Below are positions 7,837-15,968 of a DNA stretch of 21,275 nucleotides, piece after piece (position 1 is the stretch's first letter; the number at the start of each line of letters is the position of its first letter). Under the pieces are notes generated by a model. It did not search any database. It was given only the letters and a program-made list of their open reading frames with translations, and had not been told where the DNA came from. This stretch comes from a virus. The position numbers and the translations under genes are program-made. The stretch lies in IMG/VR virus record IMGVR_UViG_3300014913_000092, positions 1-21,275 of that record. One strand, 5' to 3'.

Positions 7837-9230
7837 TAGAATAAACACTCCTTGAGTCTGGTGAGGAGGTTGCGATCGCTCTCATCTTGTGCAACAATGT
7901 CTTTATAGTTTATCTCTGTACCATCGTCCAGTACACCTGCGGGCATATCAGGTTCGTCAGCGATGACCGTCTGATAAGCTTCGTTCAGTTCCTGTTCACT
8001 GATGTCGCCCTTAGCTTCAACCCCTTCATCGGGTGTAACGTCACGACCCTTGAGCTTAGGCGATTCGAGAGGCTTCTCTCCGAACCGAGCCATCTTCTGT
8101 CTTTCTTCAGGAGTCTTTACCGCCATCTGCTGTTGCTGAGTTCTGCCGGGAGGTATGACTTCTCCCTCACGAACCGGAGGTCTAGGTGGTGGTAGGGTAG
8201 TCGCTTCACCATATCTGAATGACTCTTGAAACTTTCTTATCTGCTGTTGGGCCTCAGTCTGAGCTACCTCATTTGATTTCTCAAGAGAGTTAGTCTTGTT
8301 ATATATGGGTTCATCAATGGCGTTCTTCGCGTCACGTATCATTTGAGCATGAGTGGTATTCGGAACGTTCTCAGACAGGGCTTGCTCATTCTCCATGATG
8401 TTTCGTCGGACGTTTTCAACAGCGGTTTTACCTGTATTAGTTCCATCATGTGGGGTGCGTTTCAAGAATTTCCGCAGGACACTTCCCCATTTAACAGCGG
8501 CTAGAGGACCGAAGGCCGCCCCACCACCTGCCGCCATAGCAATGGTTGCTATCTGATCTTCAACGTTGTAGTCTTCTTCCATGCGGAGTCGCCAGTCTGC
8601 TACCGCGGGTTGACGAGCTAATTCTATAGCTCCTTCTGTTGCTCCCATATACGCTGATAGTACCGCCGCCCGGTGCAGGTATGACGCTCCCCTAGCGGCG
8701 GCTCCTAATCCCCCACTTAACATTCCCGCCGCTAAAGTGGGTGGGTCTGAAACATACGCGAACATACTGCCGACCAATTCTCCGGCCTTAGCAGTCTTTG
8801 TTGCGGACCGGGACTGGATGTCTTTAAAATCTTCTCGCATCAATTTGATACTGGGCCGCATCATTTCGTCTATTTCATGTGAGGTTTTAAGATCCTCAAA
8901 ACCTTCCACTCCCCTCGCTCTCAATAACTCAGTCATCTTGTCATAATATGGAGTTTTATTCCACACAGAATATGATGGAAAAGCGGCCCCAGTTATGTCT
9001 CTGGGGATTAAGCCCTGCCATTGGGCATCATATATCTTTTTATTACGTTTATCAAGTTCACTGTTGTGTATGAGATCGAACAGCATGAACCCACCACCGA
9101 TTCCCGTTGAACCAAACCCACCCGTAAACGCCTCTGAGAACTTGGCAGGCATTTTATCTGCTCGCGCAGGTTTAAACCTAGACATCGTGGATATGTTTAT
9201 CGGTATCTGTGGCGGATATAATGAAGGCAC
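7836..9230 (-). CDS. Internal virion protein, gp16-like part 1
   Basis: A 464-aa protein. The start is GTG at 9230, with AGGGGAG nine bases upstream on the far side of a palindromic element; an ATG at residue 16 lacks a clear ribosome site. It has Gly/Ala-rich hydrophobic segments (residues ~35-52, ~160-195 and ~230-250) that could insert in membranes, then a disordered Gln/Pro-rich region (~320-390), and an acidic end (VLDDGTEINYKDIV... LKECLF) like the conserved C-terminus of large phage polyvalent or internal proteins. Its stop overlaps the ATG of the 772-aa gene (TAATG), so the two are probably made in fixed ratio. A variant palindromic element lies in frame at residues ~396-399. The internal virion role is inferred from order and composition. 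Confidence 0.6.
   Translation of the reverse strand: MPSLYPPQIPINISTMSRFKPARADKMPAKFSEAFTGGFGSTGIGGGFMLFDLIHNSELDKRNKKIYDAQWQGLIPRDITGAAFPSYSVWNKTPYYDKMTELLRARGVEGFEDLKTSHEIDEMMRPSIKLMREDFKDIQSRSATKTAKAGELVGSMFAYVSDPPTLAAGMLSGGLGAAARGASYLHRAAVLSAYMGATEGAIELARQPAVADWRLRMEEDYNVEDQIATIAMAAGGGAAFGPLAAVKWGSVLRKFLKRTPHDGTNTGKTAVENVRRNIMENEQALSENVPNTTHAQMIRDAKNAIDEPIYNKTNSLEKSNEVAQTEAQQQIRKFQESFRYGEATTLPPPRPPVREGEVIPPGRTQQQQMAVKTPEERQKMARFGEKPLESPKLKGRDVTPDEGVEAKGDISEQELNEAYQTVIADEPDMPAGVLDDGTEINYKDIVAQDESDRNLLTRLKECLF
8035..8044. repeat. Palindromic element variant GTAACGTCAC with both arms
   Basis: One base off the core, with GGGT before and GACCCTT after, in frame in the 464-aa internal protein (DVTP). 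Confidence 0.5.
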
Positions 9231-9240
9231 GTAACGTTAC
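9231..9240. repeat. Palindromic element, exact core
   Basis: Exact core in the 19-base gap between the gp15-like stop and the GTG start of the 464-aa gene. Arms GAAGGCAC and TCCCCTTA are partial; on the - strand the AGGGGAG arm also serves as the ribosome site. Confidence 0.9.
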
Positions 9241-9249
9241 TCCCCTTAG

Positions 9250-11403
9250 TTAGAAACCATACTGGGTTTGCGGATAAAGTCTTGTCTTTTCAGCGATAGT
9301 GGGTTCTGGTGGAGCAGGTTTCTTTATAACTGCGGCCGCAGGATCATACTCAAAGACAAATGTTGATCCTTGTTTATTGGTTACATAGGTTGAGTATCCC
9401 TCTCCATACTCTGCTTGAGGGGATTGAATGGCGAACTGGGTTCTGCTAAGTTGAACCAATTGGAGTTCTCCATTTCCAACCATCTTAAGAACCTGTTTGT
9501 TGGTGAAGCCCTCTGGCCCACCATTAAAGCTGTTCAAGTATTCAGGATCAAGATTACCTAACCAACTTCTGAAGTCTCTACCTGTCATACCATCGATAGG
9601 TGGAGCTATGTTACTCGACCCAACAGTAAAAATCGGACCGCCATTGAGTTTATCAACTATGGTCTGCACCACTTCAGCATCAACCACTTCATCTCTTTTG
9701 CCGAGTCGGGACATCGTGGCAAGGTATATTGCTTTTGTGGCCTCATTTTTAGCGTTATATTCTGTGGCGTTGTTTTTGAAAGCGAGAGGCATAGATTGTT
9801 CTATATAGAAGTTTAACTCTGAATCCTTTGGTCGGATCTTCATTTTGTCGGCGTGTTGCATACCATACATAATATCTGAAGCTAACTGGGCTTTACCTTC
9901 CGCCATCATACGTCCCGCCATAGAGAACAGAGGGGCGTCCTTAGTCATCTTCAGTTGTTCGTATACTTGAGTCTGTACTTCAGAGGGTATCTTAGACAGT
10001 TCTACAATAAGACCCCACTGTCTGTCTAACGGTTGACTGTGTATAAAAGATACCATATCTTGAGCTTCTTCAGGGTACATAAACCCTTTAAAAGCGCGGT
10101 AGTGGGCAGTTATCTCGTTGACGATCGGGACTCTTTCCATGATAGACTCACCAAACTTATTGAAATCCAGTTTATTTAGTTGGAAATTCTTATTGGCGGA
10201 TTTCTTAGCAACGAGAAGTGGGCTTTTGGCCATCATTTCATCTCTTGCTTGTATGTGAGCATCCACAGCTTTAGCGATTCTCATATCAGTAAATTTAGTC
10301 TTCCCTCTCCGCACGTCTATTGTAGCTAGATCAGCTGATCTAACAGAATATACGCTTTGGATTACTGGTTGGGCTATAGCCGCCTCTTGCACCATTACTT
10401 TATTCTTTGTACTTACTAATGGGTTAGCGAGAATCCCGTTTATGACCGGGACAGGAACAGAGTTACCGTCAAGTAACTGATCTCGTAAAGTTTGAGCGTT
10501 AAAGTTATCCAGTATGGTTTGGTCTTTCAACCCGTCTTCTTGCGATTTCTTAAAAGCTTCAATACGAGAGCGGAATCTCCTTGCATAGTTTTCCCGGTTA
10601 TTAGCATCAAGCTTGCCACCTTTCTCGACATACTCATCCTGCTCTTTAACCAAAGTGTTGTCGAGGATCTGTTGCATGGCTTCAACGTTGTCTTCGGCTA
10701 ACACCTGCTCATAGGTATCCACTTCCTTGGTCTGGTGGATGTTATCACGGTTGAGTTTCTTCTGAGCGTCACTGAAGTTGGCCATCTCGTTTATCTTGAG
10801 AGCAACATCATACTGCCCCAGAGTAACATTGTTCTCAAGATTTGCCTGCTGAAGTTTAATCCTCTCAGCAGTTGCGGCTTTATTCCCTGCCACCTTCAGC
10901 TTGGCATAGGTATCGTCGATATCGATGATCTCTTTAGCAAGGAGTTGTTCACGAAGTTTAACATCCATGATCTCGGAGGCTCTGGCATTAGCCGCCTTAG
11001 TTGCTCTCGACTTAAACAGCTCAGGGTACACTTCATAGGACGGGATACGTTCACGTACAATTGTTTCCTGTTCCCCATGAGCATTGATGAATGTCTCCTC
11101 TACCGGGATACCGAGATCATCACCAATCTCTTCTGCTTGATAGTAGGGTTTCTGTCCTGCTTCAGCCGCTAGATCAGCTCTGAAAGCCTCTTGACCAGTG
11201 ACAAACTCCATCTGATCTTCGGCCTTAATCCGGTCATAGGCTTGCTCAGCAGACATACCTACCACGTCCATGAGGTCTGTAAAGACTTCTGCCTCCGCCC
11301 CTTTTGCGGCCATCATCGCGCTCGCGGCTCTGCCGGGTGCTGAGACGTCTTCTCTACCTAGGGACTGTACTGGTGTTCGGTGTGATCTTCCCGGTAATTT
11401 CAT
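9250..11403 (-). CDS. Internal virion protein, gp15-like
   Basis: A 717-aa, mainly helical, charged protein with Gln/Ala/Glu-rich stretches and no signal peptide. Its size (T7 gp15 is 747 aa) and its place between a gp14-like gene and the very large internal proteins identify it as the likely gp15 equivalent, part of the ejected internal core. No enzyme motif was found. ATG at 11403 follows GAGAGG; just upstream lies an exact palindromic core with its ACACCCCTTGAG arm, between this gene and the stop of the gp14-like gene. Assignment rests on gene order, length and composition. Confidence 0.65.
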   Translation of the reverse strand: MKLPGRSHRTPVQSLGREDVSAPGRAASAMMAAKGAEAEVFTDLMDVVGMSAEQAYDRIKAEDQMEFVTGQEAFRADLAAEAGQKPYYQAEEIGDDLGIPVEETFINAHGEQETIVRERIPSYEVYPELFKSRATKAANARASEIMDVKLREQLLAKEIIDIDDTYAKLKVAGNKAATAERIKLQQANLENNVTLGQYDVALKINEMANFSDAQKKLNRDNIHQTKEVDTYEQVLAEDNVEAMQQILDNTLVKEQDEYVEKGGKLDANNRENYARRFRSRIEAFKKSQEDGLKDQTILDNFNAQTLRDQLLDGNSVPVPVINGILANPLVSTKNKVMVQEAAIAQPVIQSVYSVRSADLATIDVRRGKTKFTDMRIAKAVDAHIQARDEMMAKSPLLVAKKSANKNFQLNKLDFNKFGESIMERVPIVNEITAHYRAFKGFMYPEEAQDMVSFIHSQPLDRQWGLIVELSKIPSEVQTQVYEQLKMTKDAPLFSMAGRMMAEGKAQLASDIMYGMQHADKMKIRPKDSELNFYIEQSMPLAFKNNATEYNAKNEATKAIYLATMSRLGKRDEVVDAEVVQTIVDKLNGGPIFTVGSSNIAPPIDGMTGRDFRSWLGNLDPEYLNSFNGGPEGFTNKQVLKMVGNGELQLVQLSRTQFAIQSPQAEYGEGYSTYVTNKQGSTFVFEYDPAAAVIKKPAPPEPTIAEKTRLYPQTQYGF

Positions 11404-11412
11404 ATTAACCTC

Positions 11413-11431
11413 TCAAGGGGTGTAACGTTAC
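11413..11431. repeat. Palindromic element, exact core plus TCAAGGGGT arm
   Basis: Core at 11422-11431 with arm CAAGGGGT before it, between the gp14-like stop and the gp15-like start. The gp14-like stop TAA lies in the core. Confidence 0.9.
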
Positions 11432-11937
11432 GCGCTTCCGAAATCAGAACTTACCTGAGTGCCATACTTGTCCCACCAGTTGGAGAGACTACCGACTCCC
11501 TTGACCAGAGAACTAGTCATATCTGCTCCTGCGGATCGGGACTTAGCCATCTGTGTGATGCTCTGAAAAGCTCCGCCTTTACTGGCGAGATCCGCTTGAC
11601 TCTTGGTAGATTTGGTGAGCCAGTCGAGTTCTTTCATGCCTATTTCTTTGATCGAGGACAAGAAGGTTTCCAGTGAACCCGTTTGTTTAAATCCTGTTCT
11701 TCCGATCTTGGCTTCAGCTATACTCTCAAGCCTTGTATTCTCGGCGATTTGACGGCGTTTTGTTTCCGCGCCTTCAGCTTTTATGTTAGCTATATTCGCG
11801 GACGTTGCCCTCTGGGAAGCGGCGGTGGCGTCGTCCGCTATAGACTTCTGCTGTCGATTTGACTCGTAAGCCATTCCTGTTCCGGCTACCGCAGTAGCGG
11901 CCATGATATAGGGTAATGCGGGTGCTAAAGGGCCCAT
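11428..11937 (-). CDS. Internal virion protein, gp14-like
   Basis: The ATG at 11937 (AAGGAGAATAATC upstream) is chosen over an upstream in-frame start at 12048 that would overlap the previous gene deeply. The product is 169 aa with a hydrophobic N-terminus (ALPYIMAATAVAGTGMAY), then a long Ala/Gln/Ser-rich helical or coiled-coil region and a Gly/Ser-rich end. This pattern, an N-terminal hydrophobic helix plus helical body behind a gp13-like gene, is typical of T7 gp14-like ejection proteins, which insert in the outer membrane. The stop TAA is the first TAA of a palindromic core (GCG TAA CG). Confidence 0.6.
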   Translation of the reverse strand: MGPLAPALPYIMAATAVAGTGMAYESNRQQKSIADDATAASQRATSANIANIKAEGAETKRRQIAENTRLESIAEAKIGRTGFKQTGSLETFLSSIKEIGMKELDWLTKSTKSQADLASKGGAFQSITQMAKSRSAGADMTSSLVKGVGSLSNWWDKYGTQVSSDFGSA

Positions 11938-11939
11938 GA

Positions 11940-12365
11940 TTATTCTCCTTGTAATGGTAGATAAAAAGCCATCATACTCATATCTGCTCCATCGGTTCCC
12001 GCTTGAAGCATATTCGATTCGTGCATGAAACCGTGGATCTCTGCCCACTTGATAAACTTATCCTCTTTGGGTACGATTGATTGAACTCTGTGGTACTTTC
12101 TTTTGACGACCATTTTTAGTAGTTCGACCCGCTGTTTCTTGATGAGTTCTTTAGGTGCTCTAACCACATCAGCCGATAACATCATCCATAGTTGGCCGAC
12201 CCCTTTCCACATTGGAACAATACCTATCAAGGATAGTATCGTTACACCCCTTCGAAAAGCGAGTGTGTCACCTAGAGTTATGTCGGGACGCTGATAAGAG
12301 TACCCGTAGTCGGGTACGGCAAAATTATCAAAGTCATCTTCGTGTATTGGTTTACAAGTTATCAT
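11940..12365 (-). CDS. gp13-like internal virion protein (GNAT-like fold)
   Basis: ATG at 12365 overlaps the TGA of the nozzle gene (ATGA); a longer frame reaching 12404 would run further into that gene and is not preferred. The 141-aa protein resembles T7 gp13 in length and pattern: an N-terminal MITCKPIHEDDF strand/helix (T7 gp13 begins MMTIRPTKSTDF), a central basic helix rich in Lys/Arg with a Val-Gln-Ser-Ile-Val strand after it, and a late F-I-K-W-A-E-I-H-G-F segment like the FLKTIGA of T7. These features also match acetyltransferase-like folds, but no catalytic role is claimed. The gp12-13-14-15 order supports the call. A variant palindromic element is in frame at residues ~41-44. Confidence 0.7.
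   Translation of the reverse strand: MITCKPIHEDDFDNFAVPDYGYSYQRPDITLGDTLAFRRGVTILSLIGIVPMWKGVGQLWMMLSADVVRAPKELIKKQRVELLKMVVKRKYHRVQSIVPKEDKFIKWAEIHGFMHESNMLQAGTDGADMSMMAFYLPLQGE
12236..12253. repeat. Palindromic element variant GTATCGTTAC with ACCCCTTC arm
   Basis: One base off the core, followed by a perfect arm ACCCCTTC, inside the gp13-like gene (- strand codons for RRGVTI). Confidence 0.7.
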
Positions 12366-14494
12366 TCCATTACATCCTGTGAAGCTTCTGAGAAGATACC
12401 ACAAACGTCCATTTTAAATGGGCCATCTGTGCTGATTTCAATTTGAGCGTACTGACTAAATCCGAGATCCTGTATAGCTATATCCCGAGCATAGCTTTCA
12501 CCTGTTAAAACCATCGGATCATCGAGGAACCTCTCGTTCGGGATTTTACCGTTTATCGTTGGTAATTCTTTGGCTATAACTCTAGCCCAAAGTTTACTGG
12601 TTCTTTTTGATCCTGCTATTCCTAGTCCGCCTGAAGCTTTAGCACCAGAGAGGGGTAACGTTACTAGCTTACTTATGTAGGGGAGTCCGGCATGACTGTC
12701 GTACCCTGTAACTCCATCTGGGAAGGGTACATTCCCTCCTGCTTCAACTTCAACGTCCCCCACGTACTCCCCATCAACAACTAACGCAACATCCTCTCCT
12801 ATATATTCCGTGTGATAGCTCATCTGGCTGAGGAGTGCTATACCGACCCGCCTCACTACATGGTCTACATAATACTTTCGTCGGATTAGCTCCACCCCGG
12901 TATCAGTTAAGATCATTAAATGGGAGCCACCTCTCATTTCATAGTTCATGACACTAAGCACATCAACATCAGCGTCAAAAGTAGACCACCCGTACAGTTC
13001 ATTTTCTTGATCAAAAACACAGCTTATTGCATTACCATCTGAAAGTGCACACGTGATTATGTTATCAGGATTCTGAGAGAAAGCTATTCCTTTAATTCTT
13101 GCTTCGGTAAGATTAAGCGTAAAATAACTTAAGTCTTTAGTGGCCCATCCGTCCTCAGTCCACTCGTATTTCATAGCTCGGATTTTACGAGCATCATGGG
13201 ATACATACACAATCTGATTACCTACTTGGATCGCCTGTATCCTCGTACTGCCATTTGTTGATTGTTGATCAATCTGTGCGTCTGAAGGTGTCAGACCCGA
13301 TTCAGAAGTAATAATATGTTCACCTTTCGACGTACCTACCACAAGGTTTTTAGCCCCAATCATCCATCTAATTTTACCCTTCTTGTTGATCGTCAACAGT
13401 AGAGCGTCTGCCGCGAGTGATCCAGTTGTCATATCCTCAACAGCATTAGTCTTACTCGCCCAGATAGTTTCTGGGTTATCGTTTGACCCTCCCCAGAAAG
13501 ACCGAGATTCGAAGAAGGTTATTGTGCCGGGATAGTCTCCGGCACTCCAAGGATTATTAGTGAATCCCGGCTGTGAAAACGTCCATGCCTCCGTAGCAGG
13601 ATTGTAGTTTAGTTTCTGTGGGTCTTCATATAAAGATGCAAAATACATATCATAGGTTCCGGGGGCAATTTCAGCTTGCAGAGTTTCGATGGCGTCAAAC
13701 GTTGCCCACCCAGAGGGGCTAGTAAATTTAACAGCATTATTCCATGCCAGTGATGCGTATACAAGACTTACATATGTAACTCTTTTGACTATTTCAGGAT
13801 CATCAACTTGAAACGTTATGTATATCTCGCCGCCAGCAGGTACAGTAATACCTAGCGAGTCATAGAAAGCCAAACCTTTGTACCCGAGTTTGGAACCAAG
13901 ATCGTCATCCCCCGCCGTAGATCCGTAGAGTATATCTACTGGAACCTCTTCAAACTCCTCATCAAAAACAACATTAACAAGATATCGATACCCTGGTGTG
14001 AGACCCGAGAACCCACCCGATAAAAACGCAATGTCTCCTGCTGTATCCCCACAACGAATAGTACAAGCACCTGTTTGAAAATCAACCGCTCCCGTGGACA
14101 AAGCGGTTATGAAAGTCTGCCATGTACTTCCTGATCCGTCAGAGAAGGCTCGATCCGCCCCACACAGATCTGCCGAAACATCGTATATTGTTCCTGTTGG
14201 GTTAGCTATATTACAAGTTCTATACGCCGCTTGACTTCCACCACTTATAATTACACTATAAGTATGAAAGGCGTTGACCTCAAACTCAAATAACTTAATA
14301 GGTTTTCCAGCGTGAACAAAGTCCGCTACAGTCTCCATCCCTCCCCTTCTAATAGCAGGTCCCTGTGAAGTCGGAAGCATATTATCAAGAACAGCGACAG
14401 CCTGATTATGCATTTCTGTATCTAATCGGGCTATTGATCTTCCTGTAATTACTCCTACCGCGAAGCTAGCCTGCATTGGGTATGTCTTAGCCAT
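12362..14494 (-). CDS. Tail nozzle protein, gp12-like (tail tubular protein B)
   Basis: A 710-aa beta-rich protein. The N-terminus (QASFAVGVITGRSIARLDTEMHNQAVAVLDNMLPTSQGP in pattern: short helix, then NM(L)P...GPAIRRGG) is the signature start of podovirus nozzle proteins, which typically read F..G..SPR..AR.D...Y...A..L.N....P.GG..RRPG. The middle holds repeated beta strands as in the gp12 propeller. It would form the tail tip tube below the gp11-like adaptor. ATG at 14494 follows GAGGAGAGACTG; an exact palindromic core with arm ACACCCCTTGAGG lies just before it. Another exact core is in frame at residues ~611-614 (VTL). The stop overlaps the gp13-like start. In this genome fibre and lysis genes separate it from the gp11-like gene. 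Confidence 0.75.
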   Translation of the reverse strand: MAKTYPMQASFAVGVITGRSIARLDTEMHNQAVAVLDNMLPTSQGPAIRRGGMETVADFVHAGKPIKLFEFEVNAFHTYSVIISGGSQAAYRTCNIANPTGTIYDVSADLCGADRAFSDGSGSTWQTFITALSTGAVDFQTGACTIRCGDTAGDIAFLSGGFSGLTPGYRYLVNVVFDEEFEEVPVDILYGSTAGDDDLGSKLGYKGLAFYDSLGITVPAGGEIYITFQVDDPEIVKRVTYVSLVYASLAWNNAVKFTSPSGWATFDAIETLQAEIAPGTYDMYFASLYEDPQKLNYNPATEAWTFSQPGFTNNPWSAGDYPGTITFFESRSFWGGSNDNPETIWASKTNAVEDMTTGSLAADALLLTINKKGKIRWMIGAKNLVVGTSKGEHIITSESGLTPSDAQIDQQSTNGSTRIQAIQVGNQIVYVSHDARKIRAMKYEWTEDGWATKDLSYFTLNLTEARIKGIAFSQNPDNIITCALSDGNAISCVFDQENELYGWSTFDADVDVLSVMNYEMRGGSHLMILTDTGVELIRRKYYVDHVVRRVGIALLSQMSYHTEYIGEDVALVVDGEYVGDVEVEAGGNVPFPDGVTGYDSHAGLPYISKLVTLPLSGAKASGGLGIAGSKRTSKLWARVIAKELPTINGKIPNERFLDDPMVLTGESYARDIAIQDLGFSQYAQIEISTDGPFKMDVCGIFSEASQDVME
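12655..12664. repeat. Palindromic element, exact core, inside nozzle gene
   Basis: Exact core preceded by GAGAGGG, in frame in the gp12-like gene (- strand codons GTA ACG TTA, V-T-L, residues ~611-613). Confidence 0.75.
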
Positions 14495-14505
14495 CAGTCT
14501 CTCCT

Positions 14506-14523
14506 CAAGGGGTGTAACGTTAC
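14506..14523. repeat. Palindromic element, exact core plus CAAGGGGT arm
   Basis: Core at 14514-14523 with the arm CAAGGGGT, just upstream of the nozzle gene (- strand). The stop of the 28-aa gene lies in the core. Confidence 0.9.
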
Positions 14524-14606
14524 GAACTTAAATGCCACACTACGATCATTGTTAGTACCCATAACCATACCGTTATCGCATAGATTATGGGTACTAACCC
14601 TTTCAT
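14520..14606 (-). CDS. 28-aa single-span membrane peptide
   Basis: A tiny frame that reads MKGLVPIIYAITVW followed by LWVLTMIVVWHLSS and a stop. Residues ~4-24 form one strongly hydrophobic segment with a Lys before it, so the C-terminus would face outward or the peptide would simply sit in the inner membrane. Its ATG directly follows the TAG stop of the 74-aa gene (TAGATG), which suggests coupled translation; no strong ribosome site is seen. Its TAA lies in a palindromic core, as for four other genes here. Could be a holin-type or other lysis accessory, since the lysis-type genes are just upstream. Caveat: a perfect inverted repeat covers most of the frame, so part of the sequence may be kept for structure instead. 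Confidence 0.55.
   Translation of the reverse strand: MKGLVPIIYAITVWLWVLTMIVVWHLSS
14551..14598. repeat. Perfect 14-bp inverted repeat with 20-base loop
   Basis: GTTAGTACCCATAA at 14551-14564 is the exact reverse complement of TTATGGGTACTAAC at 14585-14598. In the late transcript this would fold into a 14-bp stem between the small genes and the nozzle gene. There is no T-run behind it, so it is not an obvious terminator; it overlaps the 28-aa frame. Confidence 0.8.
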
Positions 14607-14831
14607 CTACAGCTTACCGCTTAAAACATTCTCAATCAGCTTATCCTTCACCGCGTGAAGAACCTCAACCGACTCAGCAGTCAAGTCATTATCGTCGTCA
14701 TCGACGAGTTCTTCGGCGGCCGCGAGCAGAAGATCTGCGACCAACGGAAGCCCCGGCGGAAGGAACTTCTTGAAAAATCCGAAACCCATGCCGAAACCCT
14801 GTTTGATAATTGTTCGTTTTTTACCGTCCAT
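14607..14831 (-). CDS. Unknown 74-aa small protein
   Basis: ATG at 14831 follows AGGAGGG with five bases between, a strong ribosome site. The product starts basic (MDGKKRTIIKQ), has a Gly/Phe-rich moderately hydrophobic stretch (GFGMGFGFFKKFLPPGLPL), a Leu/Ala helix, then an acidic cluster (ELVDDDDND) and an amphipathic end. It could bind membranes, but there is no clean 20-residue span. Its stop TAG abuts the start of the 28-aa membrane peptide. Not recognised; its place after lysis-type genes allows a lysis or minor virion role. Confidence 0.7.
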   Translation of the reverse strand: MDGKKRTIIKQGFGMGFGFFKKFLPPGLPLVADLLLAAAEELVDDDDNDLTAESVEVLHAVKDKLIENVLSGKL

Positions 14832-14841
14832 GTTGCCCTCC

Positions 14842-15390
14842 TTAGGTTAGTGGAAATCTTTCTGGGTCATAGTGACCCTCTATATAAACATGTTGCCTGA
14901 ATATAGCTGTTAAGTCGTCTTCAACGACAACTATGAAAGCGTCAGGTGGAGTACCGTTCTCAGGGAATAACCGTATCATACTGAGATTCTCTGTGGTTTT
15001 CCATGTTGCTTTAAGCATCCGATTATATGCGGGCGCGTTATTCAGATATATGTACTCATGACTAATAGCGTAAAGTTCAGCAGTTGTTTTGATCTCTAAG
15101 TTCATAGGTTGGTACTCTACACCATTAACCCGAAGAAGTAGTCGTAAACCATTAATCATCACCACATCTCTACCCCAACAACTGGGATCAAAATCCCCGT
15201 TATCTTCAACCGTGATATTGATAGAGAGCATATGGAGTATCTGGTTATCAAGTGCTTCCACAATAAACCGCTGTGGAGTTACACTCCCATCCACAGCCAT
15301 ATTCGTGATATCGGGATCACCCTCAAGGTGAAGACGTTTTATAAACGCTGTGTTTATGCTTAACTCATTATCCGGCTGAAGAAAAGACAT
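14842..15390 (-). CDS. Unknown 182-aa protein, probable minor virion component
   Basis: The start is ATG at 15390 (MSFLQPDNEL), with AGGAGATAGG upstream; longer frames starting at 15522 run into the M15-like gene and are rejected. It lies one base after the TAG stop of the peptidase gene, so translation is likely coupled. The 182-aa product looks beta-rich with alternating hydrophobic strands (for example FIVEALDNQILHMLSINITV), no signal peptide and no membrane helix. The family is not recognised. Beta-rich character and late-operon position suggest a structural protein such as a fibre accessory or tail component; this is weakly supported. Confidence 0.7.
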   Translation of the reverse strand: MSFLQPDNELSINTAFIKRLHLEGDPDITNMAVDGSVTPQRFIVEALDNQILHMLSINITVEDNGDFDPSCWGRDVVMINGLRLLLRVNGVEYQPMNLEIKTTAELYAISHEYIYLNNAPAYNRMLKATWKTTENLSMIRLFPENGTPPDAFIVVVEDDLTAIFRQHVYIEGHYDPERFPLT

Positions 15391-15391
15391 C

Positions 15392-15715
15392 CTATCTCCT
15401 AACTGTATTTGGGTGGGTCTGGAAATGCAGATGTAAACCTTTACCCACATCATGACACATACAGCAAACCATCTCTGGTCTTTCGGGGTCATACTGCCAA
15501 CGGGCGTTGATAAACTCGACAATCAAATTTCCGAGAGGCTTATATCGGCACCGCCAGTCTACTCCACGCAAAGGCAGAACTGTATGTACGCCTTTACCTG
15601 TCAAGCGCAGAAGGCTCGTAACGATACCAACTATGCCGAGTTCCTTTTCAAGCTCGACTACCATTACCCGTAAGTTTTTATCAATGAATTTTAACTGCCC
15701 AATATCAATTTCCAT
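15392..15715 (-). CDS. Peptidase M15-like endolysin (short)
   Basis: A 107-aa protein with the pattern of the M15/Hedgehog-type zinc peptidases that cut peptide bridges in peptidoglycan: GVHTVLPLRGVDWR (His44, Asp53) and HDVGKGLHLHFQ (His88, His95, His97). These could supply the His/Asp/His zinc site. The middle part (NARWQYDPERPEM) also resembles short phage peptidases of this kind. No signal peptide, so a holin or similar would be needed to reach the wall. ATG at 15715 is 11 bases inside the preceding gene, behind GGAGAGAG. Function inferred from motif; substrate bond not determined. Confidence 0.7.
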   Translation of the reverse strand: MEIDIGQLKFIDKNLRVMVVELEKELGIVGIVTSLLRLTGKGVHTVLPLRGVDWRCRYKPLGNLIVEFINARWQYDPERPEMVCCMCHDVGKGLHLHFQTHPNTVRR

Positions 15716-15965
15716 TTTCTCTCTCCTTCATGAACTGTAGAACCCTGCCCATGAATACGTTGTTTTTGTCCATATGTTTAAATAAAACTCTATTGTCCGC
15801 CTTGACAGAAACTTTAAGGTCATCTATCTTAGTGCACACATGAGTTGAGCATTGGTCTTGATCTTTCTCACAGTCTTCTTTAGTAACGAATTTCTGTTTT
15901 GACCAGAACATAAATAACCCCACTACGATTGCTGATAAAGCCGATTCCGCGCCCGGTGGTAGCAT
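15705..15965 (-). CDS. Small membrane protein (holin or inner spanin candidate)
   Basis: An 86-aa protein with one hydrophobic segment at the N-terminus (ALSAIVVGLFMFW, residues ~9-21), followed by a charged, partly helical region containing three Cys (DCEKDQDQCSTHVC) and an amphipathic C-terminal helix. ATG at 15965 follows GGAGAG. Its end overlaps the M15-like peptidase gene and it follows the lipoprotein gene, so a lysis role is likely: either a holin with one span or an inner-membrane spanin. The basic residues right after the span (KQK) suggest a cytoplasmic C-terminus, which would argue against a spanin. Exact role open. Confidence 0.6.
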   Translation of the reverse strand: MLPPGAESALSAIVVGLFMFWSKQKFVTKEDCEKDQDQCSTHVCTKIDDLKVSVKADNRVLFKHMDKNNVFMGRVLQFMKERENGN

Positions 15966-15968
15966 ATG

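Noticed and set aside
10735-11172. 145-aa + strand frame opposite the gp15-like gene
   Set aside because: Antisense to the late operon; Cys/Leu-rich composition typical of a shadow frame.
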